DNA of 64,000 nucleotides, taken from the NCBI GenBank assembly GCA_963720735.1, contig CAVRGL010000006.1, positions 1 to 64,000 of the forward strand, in the 5' to 3' direction. The stretch comes from JBBRHQ01 sp963720735. GTDB lineage: Bacteria; Actinomycetota; Thermoleophilia; Solirubrobacterales; 70-9. Under the pieces are notes generated by a model that saw only the letters and a list, made by a program, of their open reading frames with translations, did not search any database and was not told the origin of the DNA. The position numbers and the translations under genes are program-made. Shown here piece by piece: positions 41,980-50,997 of this stretch. How positions within the stretch are numbered: the first letter of the stretch is position 1; every line of letters starts with the position of its first letter.

Positions 41980-43067
41980 GTCACCGCTCCAAAGAGGACG
42001 GTGCCGAGGACGATCAGTGGCACCGAGACGATCAAGAGCCGACCGATGAACGGGCGGTTGAAGGTGGCCGAGTAGATCGCGGCGAGCTTGGTGTCGAGCA
42101 CCGGTCCAAGCACCAGGAAGCCGAGCTGGGCGCTGAGCGGAAATGCGGTGAACGAGCTGGCGACAAAGGCGTCGGCCTCAGAGCAGAGCGAGAGCATGAA
42201 GGCGAAAGCCATCATCGCCAGGGTGGCAATGACCGCCATGCCCGCCACACTCGACAGGACCTCTTGGGGGAAGAAGGTCTGCATCAATGCGGATACCGCC
42301 GCGCCGAGCACCAGGTAGCGGCCCATGAATAGGAGATCTCCCGTTAGGTGGCTGACAAATGCGACCCGGCGGGGCCCGTCTTCGTGGTCATGCTGATGAG
42401 CTCGGTCCGAGCCGTCCTTGCTCTCACGGAGGAGGTCCGTCCGCCGGCGGCTGATGAAAAGCGCGCACGCCATGGCGACGCTGAAGCCCAGGATCGCTCG
42501 CCCGGCGAGCATTTCGCCGCCTCGGGTGCCGCCGCCATATGCGACCCAGGTGGAGATCAGCACTATCGGATTGAGGATCGGAGCCGCGAACATGAATCCG
42601 AGCGCGGCCGAGGGGTGCAGGCCGCGGGCGATCAAGCGGCGGCCAATCGGAACAGAACCGCACTCGCATACCGGGAAGGTGAATCCGGCCAACGTCGCCC
42701 CCGGAGTCTGAATGTGACGCGGAAGGCGGGCGATTCGCCCGAAGATCGAGTCCGGGACGAAGACCGCCATGATCGCCGATACCAACGCGCCGAGGAGGAT
42801 GAAGGGCAGTGCCTCGATGACGATTGAGGACATGATGATCCCGAAGGTGGTGACCTGGGCAACATTGCCGAGCTCCAGCTTGTGCGCCGCGAAGATCCCG
42901 AGATAGACCAGCCAGAAAGCCAGCGCCGCCTGCCAAAAACGGAGAACGCGCGGCGGGCGGAGGATGGACGCCGTATCTGTGGATGGTGGTGCAACCACAT
43001 CCGCGTCGGGGAGCGAAGCTTCCCGGGGTAGGTCAACCGCACCAGCCGGCGGGGACACGTTGGACAT
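41976..43067 (-). CDS. YraQ/YcgR-family (DUF318) permease
   Basis: The 363-residue protein has eight or so membrane helices in two halves, with the family motifs FTFPVCECGSVPIGRRLI and LNPIVLISTW in the first and FMLSLCSEADAFVASSF in the second. The conserved Cys residues (CECG and LCSEAD) may bind metal or take part in redox steps. A cytoplasmic loop is His/Asp-rich (HQHDHEDG), a likely metal-binding feature. It is the first gene of a coupled pair with the YcgQ-like gene. Confidence 0.85.
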   Translation of the reverse strand: MSNVSPPAGAVDLPREASLPDADVVAPPSTDTASILRPPRVLRFWQAALAFWLVYLGIFAAHKLELGNVAQVTTFGIIMSSIVIEALPFILLGALVSAIMAVFVPDSIFGRIARLPRHIQTPGATLAGFTFPVCECGSVPIGRRLIARGLHPSAALGFMFAAPILNPIVLISTWVAYGGGTRGGEMLAGRAILGFSVAMACALFISRRRTDLLRESKDGSDRAHQHDHEDGPRRVAFVSHLTGDLLFMGRYLVLGAAVSALMQTFFPQEVLSSVAGMAVIATLAMMAFAFMLSLCSEADAFVASSFTAFPLSAQLGFLVLGPVLDTKLAAIYSATFNRPFIGRLLIVSVPLIVLGTVLFGAVT

Positions 43068-43098
43068 GCGCAGTTCTACCTGTCCTTCCGCTCAGGAG

Positions 43099-44050
43099 CT
43101 AGGGCATACCGCCGATCAGCTGCCTCACAGCGCGGCCGAAGTAGGGGCCGTAGAGGCGGTCGTACTGGTTCTGGTAGAAGTAGTCGACGACTCCGTTCAG
43201 GTAGCCCCCGGCGGTGACCCAACCACCCCCACTGGCCCCTTCCCCCATGTCGCACTCGATTCGCACCGGGCGTGGACCCGGGCGGCGGTCCTGGTGGGCG
43301 TCATTCCCGTACCAGCCCGACATACAGGTCTGCATCCGTTCGGTATCTCCTAGGTTGGCCGGGTAGCCGAAGACATCCCAGACCTGGTTCCGGCTGAGGC
43401 CGGTGGCCCAGCCCACCGCCCCTGTCACCTTCCCCAGCTTCCCGAGTGAGTCGGGATAGACGACGAAGGCGCCGACGTCGAATTTGATGTTGCCGGCGAT
43501 GTGAGCCTTCAATACACGGGCCCAGCGTCCGACGAACGTCCCGAACGGTCTCGCCTTGTCGCGATAGGCCGGAATGTATGCGACGTGAGTCGCCCAAGAG
43601 CCATGCGGGCCCGGATCCCGCAAGCAGTGCCCAGCGGTGAGCACAACACTGAGGCTCGGGGTGTTGACCGCCGATCCGGAGCAGCTGTAGCTGATGTGGT
43701 TGAGGCGAAAGAGGATCTTGCCGTTGGTGCGATAGGGCTCGCGGTCGCGTCAACTACGGGACGGCAAGGCTCGCTGCCGCGCCGCCCGGCGGCACACCCG
43801 GAACCCGGGTGAGCGGCCCGCGGGCCGGCGCCTTGGCTCGGTCTGCGCCCGGATTTCTCTCCCGGCGGAATGAGACGGACGCCGGATGGCGAACGGCGGA
43901 TTGGACCCTAGCCTCAGACCAGAAGCGGGCGACGGCGGCTGGGCTCGCCGCAAAGCGATGCGAGGCGGGCCCGCTCGCCATGCACGGCGAGGCCACGGCG
44001 CAAGTTATGCCCATGAATGCCAGAAGTGTCAGGCAGGCGCGGTGAGCCAC
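43099..44050 (-). pseudogene. Trypsin-like secreted protease, frameshifted paralogue of the 3.9-kb gene
   Basis: An ATG at 44050 begins a signal peptide (LTLLAFMGITCAVASPCMA) and a propeptide-like stretch that stops at 43754. The catalytic domain follows in another frame (YRTNGKILFRLNHISYSCSG, VVLTAGHC, FDVGAFVVYP, GEGASGGGWV) to 43099. All three triad residues are present, but an in-frame TGA lies just before the second part, so at least one indel or small deletion separates the two. The layout and the C-terminal DYFYQNQYDRLYGPYFG match the protease at 3872-5332 (YMFGPYFG). Confidence 0.72.
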
Positions 44051-44206
44051 AATCGATCGAGGAACATCCTAGGGAGCAGGGGCCCGGCCCCTGGCTCGAG
44101 TTGCGCAGCCGCACCGCCGCATCAACTCCGGCGACTACCGCACCGCGGTCTGAACCGGGGAGAGCACCGTTTCGATCGCCCTGTTCCCGCGCCGGGGGTG
44201 GGCCGC

Positions 44207-44236
44207 GTGACTCGGGTCCAGGGCGGCGTCTATACT
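44207..44236 (+). promoter_or_regulatory. Candidate sigma-70-type promoter before the riboswitch
   Basis: GTGACT (44207-44212) and TATACT (44231-44236) are separated by 18 bases. Transcription would start near 44243, just before the riboswitch fold begins. Confidence 0.45.
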
Positions 44237-44247
44237 CGCGGCCGCGA

Positions 44248-44390
44248 TAGCCGAGTTCTCCCCGCACAGGCCGGGGGGAAGCGGAGGACCCGAAAGAGAC
44301 CTTGCAGGTCTCCGGGGCGAATCGGACGAAGAAATAGTCCGTAGCGCAAGCTCTTTCAGCGCGAGCCCGACAGCTAACTCCGCAGGCGAC
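44248..44390 (+). promoter_or_regulatory. Cyclic di-AMP riboswitch (ydaO/yuaA type)
   Basis: The leader contains, in order, GCCGAG, a G-rich arm ending GGGGGAAGCGGAGGACCC, GGGGCGAATCGG, and the diagnostic segment GAGCCCGACAGCTAACTCC, then GCAGGCG pairing back to the first segment. This is the order in known ydaO leaders (GCCGAAUCC.. CCCGACAGCUAACUCC..GGAGGCAA). In actinobacteria such leaders commonly control cell-wall peptidases and resuscitation factors; here the next gene is an M23 peptidase starting 12 bases after the motif. c-di-AMP binding usually lowers expression. Confidence 0.85.
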
Positions 44391-44401
44391 GAAAGAGGAA
44401 G

Positions 44402-45575
44402 GTGACCGTGAGCTGGGCCAAGGCTTCCTGTCTGCGGGGTTTGGCGAAGACCATTTCGATTGCCGTGGTGCTGACGATCTCGAGCGGAGGGGCTCGCCGT
44501 CGCCAGCGGCGGGGTGGCGCCCCCGAAGACGCCTGTGCTCACGGATGTCGTCTGCCTCACGGACTGCGTCGGCCTGCGCGAGCCGACCGTCGGTGGCACG
44601 GTCCAGGTCGACGGCAGGCATCTTTCCGAGGTGAGCCGAATCAGCTTCAAGGCGAAGAGCGGCCGGATTCTCGCTCCCGCCTTCGGGCAGTCGGCGACGA
44701 CCGCTGAGGCACGGGTGCCCGCCGGAGCGGTCGATGGCCCGGTCAGGGTCAGAGACGACTTCGGCGGCGTCTCGAACCTCAGCCGTACCACCTTGGACAT
44801 CCGACCCCGAAACGAGCTCGGTGCGAGCGGGCCGCTGCGGATCGTCTCCGCGGCCGCGACCCCGCACAAAGCGTTCTATGACGGTTTGAACCGACCGACC
44901 CTTGCCTTCGTGGTCGGCGCCAACCGCCCGACGAGTCTTCGGATCGACGTGGTCAGCTCAAAGGGAGCAGTCGTCCGGAGCTTCTTTCGCCGGGAGATCG
45001 ATCCGAACACGACCCAGTCCCAGCTTTGGGCCGGCAAGGATGAATCCGGCAAACCTGCCCCAAGCGGGAGCTATTACTTCCGCATCCGCTCGCCGAATGG
45101 CGAGAGTGCTCGCAGGGGTTCGACCGACATCCACATGGCGTTCCACCTCTATGGCTTCATCTTCCCGGTCCGGGGACGACACGACTTCGGCACCGCGATC
45201 AATCGCTTTGGGGCGCCCAGGGCAGGGCACACCCATCAGGGCCAGGACGTTCTCGCCGGATGCGGAGAGAAGCTCGTGGCCGCGAGGGGCGGGAAGGTCC
45301 AGTACTCGGGCTACGAGGCCAATGCCGGCTACTACGTCGTCATCGATCAGAAGGGGTCGGGCTACGGGAACATGTATGCGCACTTGGTCCGTCACTCTCC
45401 CCTTTCGACCGGGGATACGGTCCGGACCGGTCAGCGGATTGGCAATGTCGGTGAGACCGGAGACGCCGTTGGCTGCCACCTGCATTTTGAACTCTGGACA
45501 CCTCCCGGTTGGTATCTGGGCGGGCATCCGATAGACCCCCTGCCGTACCTGAGAAAGTGGGATCGCTACAGCTGA
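44402..45575 (+). CDS. Secreted M23 peptidase under c-di-AMP control, with a single-base frameshift in the signal peptide as read
   Basis: The GTG at 44402 opens a signal-peptide frame (TISIAVVLTISSGG). Deleting one G in the run at 44489-44492 joins it to the main frame, which reads LAVASGGVAPPKTPV and ends at 45575; as read, the main frame only has a GTG at 44514 without a signal. The mature protein has an Ig/IPT-like N-terminal part, then a beta domain (GSYYFRIRSPNG), then an M23 domain with HTHQGQD, MYAHL and CHLHFEL, all zinc ligands present. It should cut peptidoglycan peptide bonds outside the cell. The upstream c-di-AMP riboswitch fits a cell-wall or osmotic role. Confidence 0.8.
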
Positions 45576-45608
45576 GCTCAGCGGCACGAAAGGCTGGGCC
45601 GGCGACGC

Positions 45609-46082
45609 TCAATCTGAACAGCGCAGACAGTGACCACGGAGCACCACGTCGTGCTCGTCGACCTCGAACTCGAGCTCGCGTGAAACCCGAGCGATCGCCC
45701 GCTCGAGGCCAGCGTCCTCGAACGGCTCGATCCGGCCGCAATGACGGCAGACGACGTGATGATGGTGATCGCCGCTGGGCTCGACCCGCTCGTAGCTCGC
45801 GGTCCCGCGGGCGACGTCGAGCTTGCGCACCAGCCCCAGCTCCTCGAGCTGCTCGAGAACCCGGTAGACGCTGGCCCGTCCGACGGCGGCGCGCCGGCGT
45901 CGCAGCTGCTCATCGATCTCCTGGGCGGTGACCGCGCAATCCTGCCTCCCCAGCAAGCCGACCACTGCGCTCCTCGCCTCACCCTTGCGATAGCCGGCGA
46001 CATCGAGTCTGCCCATCGCGTAGTCGACCCAGGCTGTGGTCGCAGCCGTCTTCATCGCCGCGATCGTAGTGGCTGTCCTCAC
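45609..46082 (-). CDS. zur: Fur-family zinc uptake regulator
   Basis: The GTG at 46082 overlaps the znuB stop (GTGA); an ATG at 46055 is an alternative. The 157-residue protein has the Fur winged helix (VTAQEIDEQL, GRASVYRVLEQLEELGLV), the metal-binding DHHHHVVCRHCGRIEPFED with the first CxxC, and a C-terminal CLRC. Two CxxC pairs form a structural zinc site in Zur proteins. Its position as the last gene of a zinc ABC transporter operon makes Zur, not Fur, the likely identity. With zinc it should bind the inverted repeat at 49491. Confidence 0.88.
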   Translation of the reverse strand: MRTATTIAAMKTAATTAWVDYAMGRLDVAGYRKGEARSAVVGLLGRQDCAVTAQEIDEQLRRRRAAVGRASVYRVLEQLEELGLVRKLDVARGTASYERVEPSGDHHHHVVCRHCGRIEPFEDAGLERAIARVSRELEFEVDEHDVVLRGHCLRCSD

Positions 46083-46954
46083 CGTGCCGCCGGCGTGGCA
46101 CCCGCCGGGACGCCGCGGCCGATCGCGACCGCCACTAGGTAGACGACGACGATTGTCCCTGCGACCGAGGCACCGGCGGCCGTTCCAGCGTAGTAGGAGA
46201 GATAGAGCCCGCCGATCCCAGCGGCGCTTGCGATCCCCACCGCAGCGAGCATCATCGGCATCATTCTTTCCGTCAGCTGGCGGGCTGCCGCTGCGGGGCC
46301 GACCAGCACGGCGACCACGAGCAGGTTGCCGAGTCCCTGAACGGCAACGAGGATTGCCGCGGCGAGCAGAATCAGGAGGGTGACGTCGACGAAACCCGGC
46401 GAAACGCCGAGCGAGCGTGCCGAGGTGCGGTCGAATCCAACCGCGAGCAGGCGCCCGTGCACGAGCCGGAGCGCGATCACGATCGCCAGCGCCAAGCAGG
46501 CGGCGAGAGCGAGATCCGAATCCGACGGGGCGAGGATGTCGCCGAATAGCAGCGCTCCGATCCCGGGAGGCGAGGCGGGAGAGAGCGCCAGCAATGCGCC
46601 GGCGCCGAACATGGTCGTGACCACGATCGCCACCCCGACCTCTCGGTCGATTGCCGGCACCCTCGAAGCGACGGCGATCAGAAGGGCAGCGATTCCGATC
46701 GCCGGCGCGCCTCCAAGCAGCAGTGGGATTCCCAGCAGGGCCGCGGCGACCAGGCCGGGGAAGAGCGAATGCGCGAGTGACTCGGCCGCATAGGAGAGGC
46801 CGTAGAAGATGACCCAGCAGCCGAGCGTGCCGCCGGCGATGCCGATCAGGACCACCTCCAGGACCGCCCTCTGCATGAAGCCCTCGCGCAGCGGATCGAC
46901 GATTTCGCTCCAGACCGAGGCCACGGTGAGGCTGAGAGTGAGAGCGCAGGTCAT
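46079..46954 (-). CDS. znuB: Zinc/manganese ABC-3 permease
   Basis: The 291-residue membrane protein has eight or so helices with the ABC-3 family motifs: LEVVLIGIAGGTLGCWVIFYGLSYAAESLAH at 25-55 given here only by its ends (LEVVLIG, AAESLAH), IAIVVTTMF-like segment, and ARSLGVSPGFVDV, the cytoplasmic coupling loop. I chose the ATG at 46954, two bases after the znuC stop. Upstream in-frame codons lie in znuC. It is a second permease for the system, beside the one fused to the binding protein, so the channel may be a heterodimer. Confidence 0.88.
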   Translation of the reverse strand: MTCALTLSLTVASVWSEIVDPLREGFMQRAVLEVVLIGIAGGTLGCWVIFYGLSYAAESLAHSLFPGLVAAALLGIPLLLGGAPAIGIAALLIAVASRVPAIDREVGVAIVVTTMFGAGALLALSPASPPGIGALLFGDILAPSDSDLALAACLALAIVIALRLVHGRLLAVGFDRTSARSLGVSPGFVDVTLLILLAAAILVAVQGLGNLLVVAVLVGPAAAARQLTERMMPMMLAAVGIASAAGIGGLYLSYYAGTAAGASVAGTIVVVYLVAVAIGRGVPAGATPAAR

Positions 46955-46956
46955 GG

Positions 46957-47694
46957 TCAGTGATGGTGCGGGGGCAGGATGCCGAGGCCTCCGTCCCCGG
47001 GGATCTCGACGATGGCGCCGCCGTAGGTGGCCTCGAGAACGTCGCGACTCAGCACCTCCGCCGGGCGGCCGAAGGCGACCTGGCGGTGGTTGAGGCACAG
47101 AACCATGTCCCAGCGTTGCGCCTGGGCGAGGTCGTGGGTCGCGATCACGACCGCGCGCCCCTCCGCCGCGAGCTCGGCGATCAGGCCTTCGAGCAGACCC
47201 GCGCTTTGGGTGTCGAGTCCGCTGAAGGGCTCGTCGAGGAGCATCAGGCGTGCGTCCTGGACGAGTCCACGGGCGATCAGAACGCGCTGGCGCTGCCCGG
47301 CCGAGAGTTTGCCGAAGGTCTGCTCGGCGAGCGCGCTGAGGCCGACCCGCTCAAGAGCGGCAGACGCTGAGCCGCGCTCGGCACGGCCGGGCCTTCTCCA
47401 CCAGGGAAGGCGCGAGAGCGCGCCCATGACCGCAACCTCCCGAGCGGAGACCGGGTAGTCGAGGCGGGAGCGCTCGGTCTGGGGGACGCTTCCGCAGGCG
47501 ACGCGGACCTCGAGCCGACCCGAGAGGGTCCTCAGCTCACCGAGCATCGCCCGCAGCAGTGTCGTCTTGCCGCCCCCATTCGGCCCGAGGAGCGCCAGTC
47601 GCTGGCCCGGAGTGAGGTTGAACGAGACCTCTGAGATCGCGGGACTGCCGTCGTAGCCGGTGGCAAAGTCGGTGGCCGCGACGAGGTCGCTCAT
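46957..47694 (-). CDS. znuC: Zinc ABC transporter ATPase
   Basis: The 245-residue protein has Walker A GPNGGGKTT, Q loop VPQTERSRLDYP, signature LSAGQRQRVLIARGL, Walker B LMLLDEPFSGLD and H loop VIATHDL. The C-terminus ends in PPHHH, a His tail frequent in metal-transport ATPases. Its start overlaps the stop of the fused permease-binding-protein gene (ATGA). Confidence 0.92.
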   Translation of the reverse strand: MSDLVAATDFATGYDGSPAISEVSFNLTPGQRLALLGPNGGGKTTLLRAMLGELRTLSGRLEVRVACGSVPQTERSRLDYPVSAREVAVMGALSRLPWWRRPGRAERGSASAALERVGLSALAEQTFGKLSAGQRQRVLIARGLVQDARLMLLDEPFSGLDTQSAGLLEGLIAELAAEGRAVVIATHDLAQAQRWDMVLCLNHRQVAFGRPAEVLSRDVLEATYGGAIVEIPGDGGLGILPPHHH

Positions 47695-49442
47695 CGGAGC
47701 CCGGCAATCCGGCAGCCGCGCGCCCCCCCTGTGAATCCACGCACCATCGCGTCAGCATTTGCCTGCTCCATCTGCAGGTAGGTGGCGCCGTCGGAGCCGG
47801 CCGGGCCGAGCGTGTCGCCGTAGAGGGTGTGGTCGGCCGAGGCGCCGGTGTCACGGGCGATCGTCTGGGCAAGCTTCGGACTTAGCGAGCTCTCCGGAAA
47901 GACCGCCCGGACGCCCTCCGCTTCGATCAATTTCGCGAGATCACTGAGGTCCTTTGCCGACGGTTGGGCCTGGGTCGTCTGCGATGGGATGACTGCGCCG
48001 ATGATCTTGATCCCGTAGCGACGAGCGAAATAGCCGAATGCGTCGTGGTCGGTTACCAGCTTGCGATCGCCCTCGGGAACCGAACGCATGCAGGCCGAGA
48101 TCCCCATGTCGAGTCTCCGCAGCTTGGCCAGATAGGCGTCCGCGTTGCGCCTGAAAACCGAGCGCTTCGACGGCTCCGCCCGGGCCAGGCTTCGCTCGAT
48201 CGTTCGCACCGCCGCCTCGGCATTGCGCGGGTCATGCCACCAGTGAGGGTCGTACTTGGAGGCTTCGGCACCCTCAGACTCACCGGGCAGCTTCACCGGA
48301 GCCGAGGCTCCGAGGTCGACAACGTTGGCGTCACTGCCACTGTCGGAAATCACCTTCTCGATCCATGAGTCGAGGTTGTCGCCGCTGGCGAAGACCAGGC
48401 TGGCGTCGGCGGCGCCCTCGACGTCCGAGGGCCGGGGCTCATAGTCGTGGGGGTCGGTGTTGGGCTGGAGGATCTGGTCGACGGAAACGGCGCCGCCGCC
48501 GACCTCGCGGACGAAATCGCCGATCTGGGTCGTGGTCGCGACTACCTTCAACTCTCCGTTGCCAGCCGAGCCCGAGCCGCATCCGACCATCACCAGGAGG
48601 GTCGCCACCATAGTCGCCGCGACCGCTGCCAAGCGGCCGGGGAGGGGGGCCATGCGAACGGCGGCGGCAATTGCGAAGACCACTCCCGAGACGACTGCGA
48701 TCGTGGCCCCCGGAGGCGCGTCGGTCTTGACCGAGAGCCAGAGCCCGACCGTCCCCTCGAGCGCGACCAGGCCAACGCTGCCGAGCTGCCAGGTCGTCAG
48801 CCGTTCGGTCCAGAGACGCACCGTCGCGGCCGGAACGACGAAGAGGGCGGAGACGAGCAGTGCGCCGACAACCGACAGCGCTGCGGTGCTCGCGAGTGCA
48901 ATCAGCCCGAGAAGGGCAAGCTCGAGCGTTGGCGAGCCGGATCGGACCGATCCCGCCGCGCCGGGGTCGAAGCCCGCGGCAAGCCATCTGTGGCCGAGGA
49001 GGACGGTCGCAGCCACCGCCGCACTCGCGGCCACCGCCGCGAGGGCGATGTCCCTGCCGTCGATCAGCAGCAGGCTGCCGAAGAGGAGCGTCTCGATGTT
49101 TGCAGCCGACTGGAAGACGTCGCTGGCGAGGATCACACCCGCGGCGAGGAAGCCGACCAGCACCATTGCGGTGAGGCTGTCGTAGGAGACGCCCCGGCGG
49201 CGCGAGATAGCGGATGTGAGGACACTGAAGACGACGGCGGCCCCGAAAGCTCCGAGTGGGGCGGCGAACCCGAGGCCGTCCGCGAGCACGAGACCGGGGA
49301 AGGCCGCGGTGCCGACCGCGTGGGAGAAGAAGGCGAGGCCCCGCAGGACGATCCACGTTCCCAGCAGGCCGGCGGGGATCGCGAGGAGAAGAACCTCGAG
49401 CAATCCGCGCTGAACAAAGGGCAGTTGGAAGGGCTCAAGCAA
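47691..49442 (-). CDS. Fusion of a zinc ABC-3 permease (ZnuB-like) with a zinc-binding lipoprotein (ZnuA-like)
   Basis: The 583-residue frame is continuous. Residues 1-270 form an ABC-3 permease (GLLGTWIVLRGLAFFSHAVG; FGSLLLIDGRDIAL). Residues 271-288 (LAAVAATMVATLLVMVGC) look like a lipoprotein signal with lipobox Cys288. Residues 295-583 are a cluster A-I metal-binding protein: LKVVATTTQIGDFVREVGGG, NTDPHDYEPRPSD, KYDPHWWHDPRN, LVTDHDAFGYFARRYG, FPESSLSPKLAQTIA. It binds zinc outside and passes it to the permease. M264 inside the frame could also start a separate lipoprotein, so two products are possible. First gene of the zur operon. Confidence 0.88.
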   Translation of the reverse strand: MLEPFQLPFVQRGLLEVLLLAIPAGLLGTWIVLRGLAFFSHAVGTAAFPGLVLADGLGFAAPLGAFGAAVVFSVLTSAISRRRGVSYDSLTAMVLVGFLAAGVILASDVFQSAANIETLLFGSLLLIDGRDIALAAVAASAAVAATVLLGHRWLAAGFDPGAAGSVRSGSPTLELALLGLIALASTAALSVVGALLVSALFVVPAATVRLWTERLTTWQLGSVGLVALEGTVGLWLSVKTDAPPGATIAVVSGVVFAIAAAVRMAPLPGRLAAVAATMVATLLVMVGCGSGSAGNGELKVVATTTQIGDFVREVGGGAVSVDQILQPNTDPHDYEPRPSDVEGAADASLVFASGDNLDSWIEKVISDSGSDANVVDLGASAPVKLPGESEGAEASKYDPHWWHDPRNAEAAVRTIERSLARAEPSKRSVFRRNADAYLAKLRRLDMGISACMRSVPEGDRKLVTDHDAFGYFARRYGIKIIGAVIPSQTTQAQPSAKDLSDLAKLIEAEGVRAVFPESSLSPKLAQTIARDTGASADHTLYGDTLGPAGSDGATYLQMEQANADAMVRGFTGGARGCRIAGLR

Positions 49443-49490
49443 CGGCAGAGGGAATGCGTCGTCGGCGAGCGATAACGTAGCTTACAAGAA

Positions 49491-49505
49491 TGAGAACCGT
49501 TCTTA
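49491..49505. promoter_or_regulatory. Candidate Zur operator
   Basis: TGAGAAC-C-GTTCTTA is an almost perfect 7-1-7 inverted repeat, 49 bases before the first gene of the zinc operon. It has the size and AT-rich arms of Fur/Zur boxes, and the operon encodes its own Zur-type repressor. Confidence 0.55.
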
Positions 49506-49636
49506 CTTCCAGACGCGCGTCTGGGCCAGTCTCATATTTCCTTAGGTTTAGCTCCTCACGTGGTCACCACGCCCGGTGCGAGAGAAGATCCGCTTCTTGA
49601 ACCCCGGCGCCCGGGCGAGCTAGAGTCACGAAGGAG

Positions 49637-50260
49637 ATGATGCCTCTGCTGGATAGGTATCTACCAGTGCGTTGGCGGGGCGCGGCCTTCGTCCCGGCCG
49701 GAGTTCTCGCGGTCCATCAGCTTCGTTACCAGCTCGCATTCGGTGGTCAATCCGGCAACGAGCTCTCCGCGCAGGGGCACGCATATCTGAGCTCGCTCGC
49801 TCCTCCGATCGCGCTGCTCTTGGCGCTGGGATTGGGGTTGACGCTGGCGAACCTCGCCCAGGCCTGGCGCAGCGGGCGCGTCAGGCGCTCGCCCAGCCAC
49901 CCCCTGCTTGCGCTGTGGCTCCTCGTCTCAGCAGGATTGGTTGCTGTCTATATCGGTCAGGAGTCGCTCGAGGGCCTGCTTTCGAGCGGCCACCCCGGTG
50001 GGCTTGCGGGGATATTCGGCGACGGTGGATGGCTGGCGATCCCGGCTGCCCTCGCAGTCGGCGGTCTGATCGCGCTGGTGCTGAGGGGCGCGAGTGCCGC
50101 CGAGCGGTGGGCCGCACGCCGTTCTCGATCATTCCGCCAGAGCCGGCGGCGGACCATCGCTACCCCGCGACCGCTGGAGGTCTGGATTTCCCGTCCCGAG
50201 CCGCTGGCCAGCGAAGCGGCGGGTCGCGCTCCTCCCCGGGTAGCCCCGACCTTCGTCTGA
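49637..50260 (+). CDS. Multi-helix membrane protein at the head of the copper cluster, unknown function
   Basis: AAGGAG precedes ATGATG at 49634-49637. The 207-residue product has four or so membrane helices (VPAGVLAVHQLRYQLAFGG; LSSLAPPIALLLALGLGL; LLALWLLVSAGLVAVYIG; WLAIPAALAVGGLIALVL) and a basic cytoplasmic tail. It lies 56 bases before a secreted protein and CopCD, in the same direction. The segment LRYQLAFGGQSGNELSAQGH is probably extracytoplasmic. No family assignment. Confidence 0.65.
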   Translation: MMPLLDRYLPVRWRGAAFVPAGVLAVHQLRYQLAFGGQSGNELSAQGHAYLSSLAPPIALLLALGLGLTLANLAQAWRSGRVRRSPSHPLLALWLLVSAGLVAVYIGQESLEGLLSSGHPGGLAGIFGDGGWLAIPAALAVGGLIALVLRGASAAERWAARRSRSFRQSRRRTIATPRPLEVWISRPEPLASEAAGRAPPRVAPTFV

Positions 50261-50316
50261 CGCTCTCGGTGCCGGTGGCGCTGCTGAGCGTCGCCATCTG
50301 ATCCGAAGGAGCAGAG

Positions 50317-50997
50317 ATGAACCGCGTCAAGCGGACGGTTCTGCTGGCAGCGTGCGCGCTGCTGGTCGCCGTCCCCCAAGCCCTCGCTCATGGGGGCAAC
50401 CCGGACTACCGCTCGGTCATCCGCAGCGTCATGCCGAGCACCCCGAACGTGACCTTCCAGGTCCTCAACTACGACAGTTACATGCAGCTGCTCGACCAGC
50501 ACGGCCACGAGGTGATGATCTACGGCTACAGCGGCGAGCCCTACGCCCGCGTGCTCAAGGACGGCACGGTCCAGGTAAACGAGCGCTCGCCGGCGACCTA
50601 CCTCAACGACAACCGCTTCGCCGAGGTCCAGGTCCCCGCAAAGGCGAACCCGCGCGCCGCTCCGCAGTGGAAGACGGTCGACACCTCCGGGACCTTCATC
50701 TGGCACGACCATCGCATGCACTGGATGTCCCCGGCTACCCCGGCCAAGGTCACCGACAAGGGTCGCAAGACGAAGATCTTCGACTACAGGATCCCGCTCC
50801 AGGTCGACGGCCGCCGCGCCGACATCAACGGGACGCTGTTCTGGGTCGGGCCCGCCGACACCTCCAAGACCCCGTTCCTGATCGCCGGTGCGGCGATCGT
50901 CCTCCTCGGCGGAGCGGGAGTGCTCTGGCTCAGGCGGCGGCGGACGGACGACGATGAGGAACAGCCCACGGATCCTCCCGCGAGGGAGGCCTGGTAG
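50317..50997 (+). CDS. Secreted, C-terminally anchored protein of the copper cluster, possible metal-binding protein
   Basis: AAGGAG precedes the ATG. The 226-residue product has a cleavable signal (LLAACALLVAVPQALAHGG), an extracytoplasmic beta-rich domain, one C-terminal membrane helix (LIAGAAIVLLGGAGVLWL) and a short acidic cytoplasmic tail. After signal cleavage the N-terminus would begin near HGG, reminiscent of CopC-type mature ends, and a WHDHRMHWM motif offers several His and Met ligands. The stop overlaps the CopCD start. I infer a copper-handling role from the motif and location; the family is unnamed to me. Confidence 0.72.
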   Translation: MNRVKRTVLLAACALLVAVPQALAHGGNPDYRSVIRSVMPSTPNVTFQVLNYDSYMQLLDQHGHEVMIYGYSGEPYARVLKDGTVQVNERSPATYLNDNRFAEVQVPAKANPRAAPQWKTVDTSGTFIWHDHRMHWMSPATPAKVTDKGRKTKIFDYRIPLQVDGRRADINGTLFWVGPADTSKTPFLIAGAAIVLLGGAGVLWLRRRRTDDDEEQPTDPPAREAW

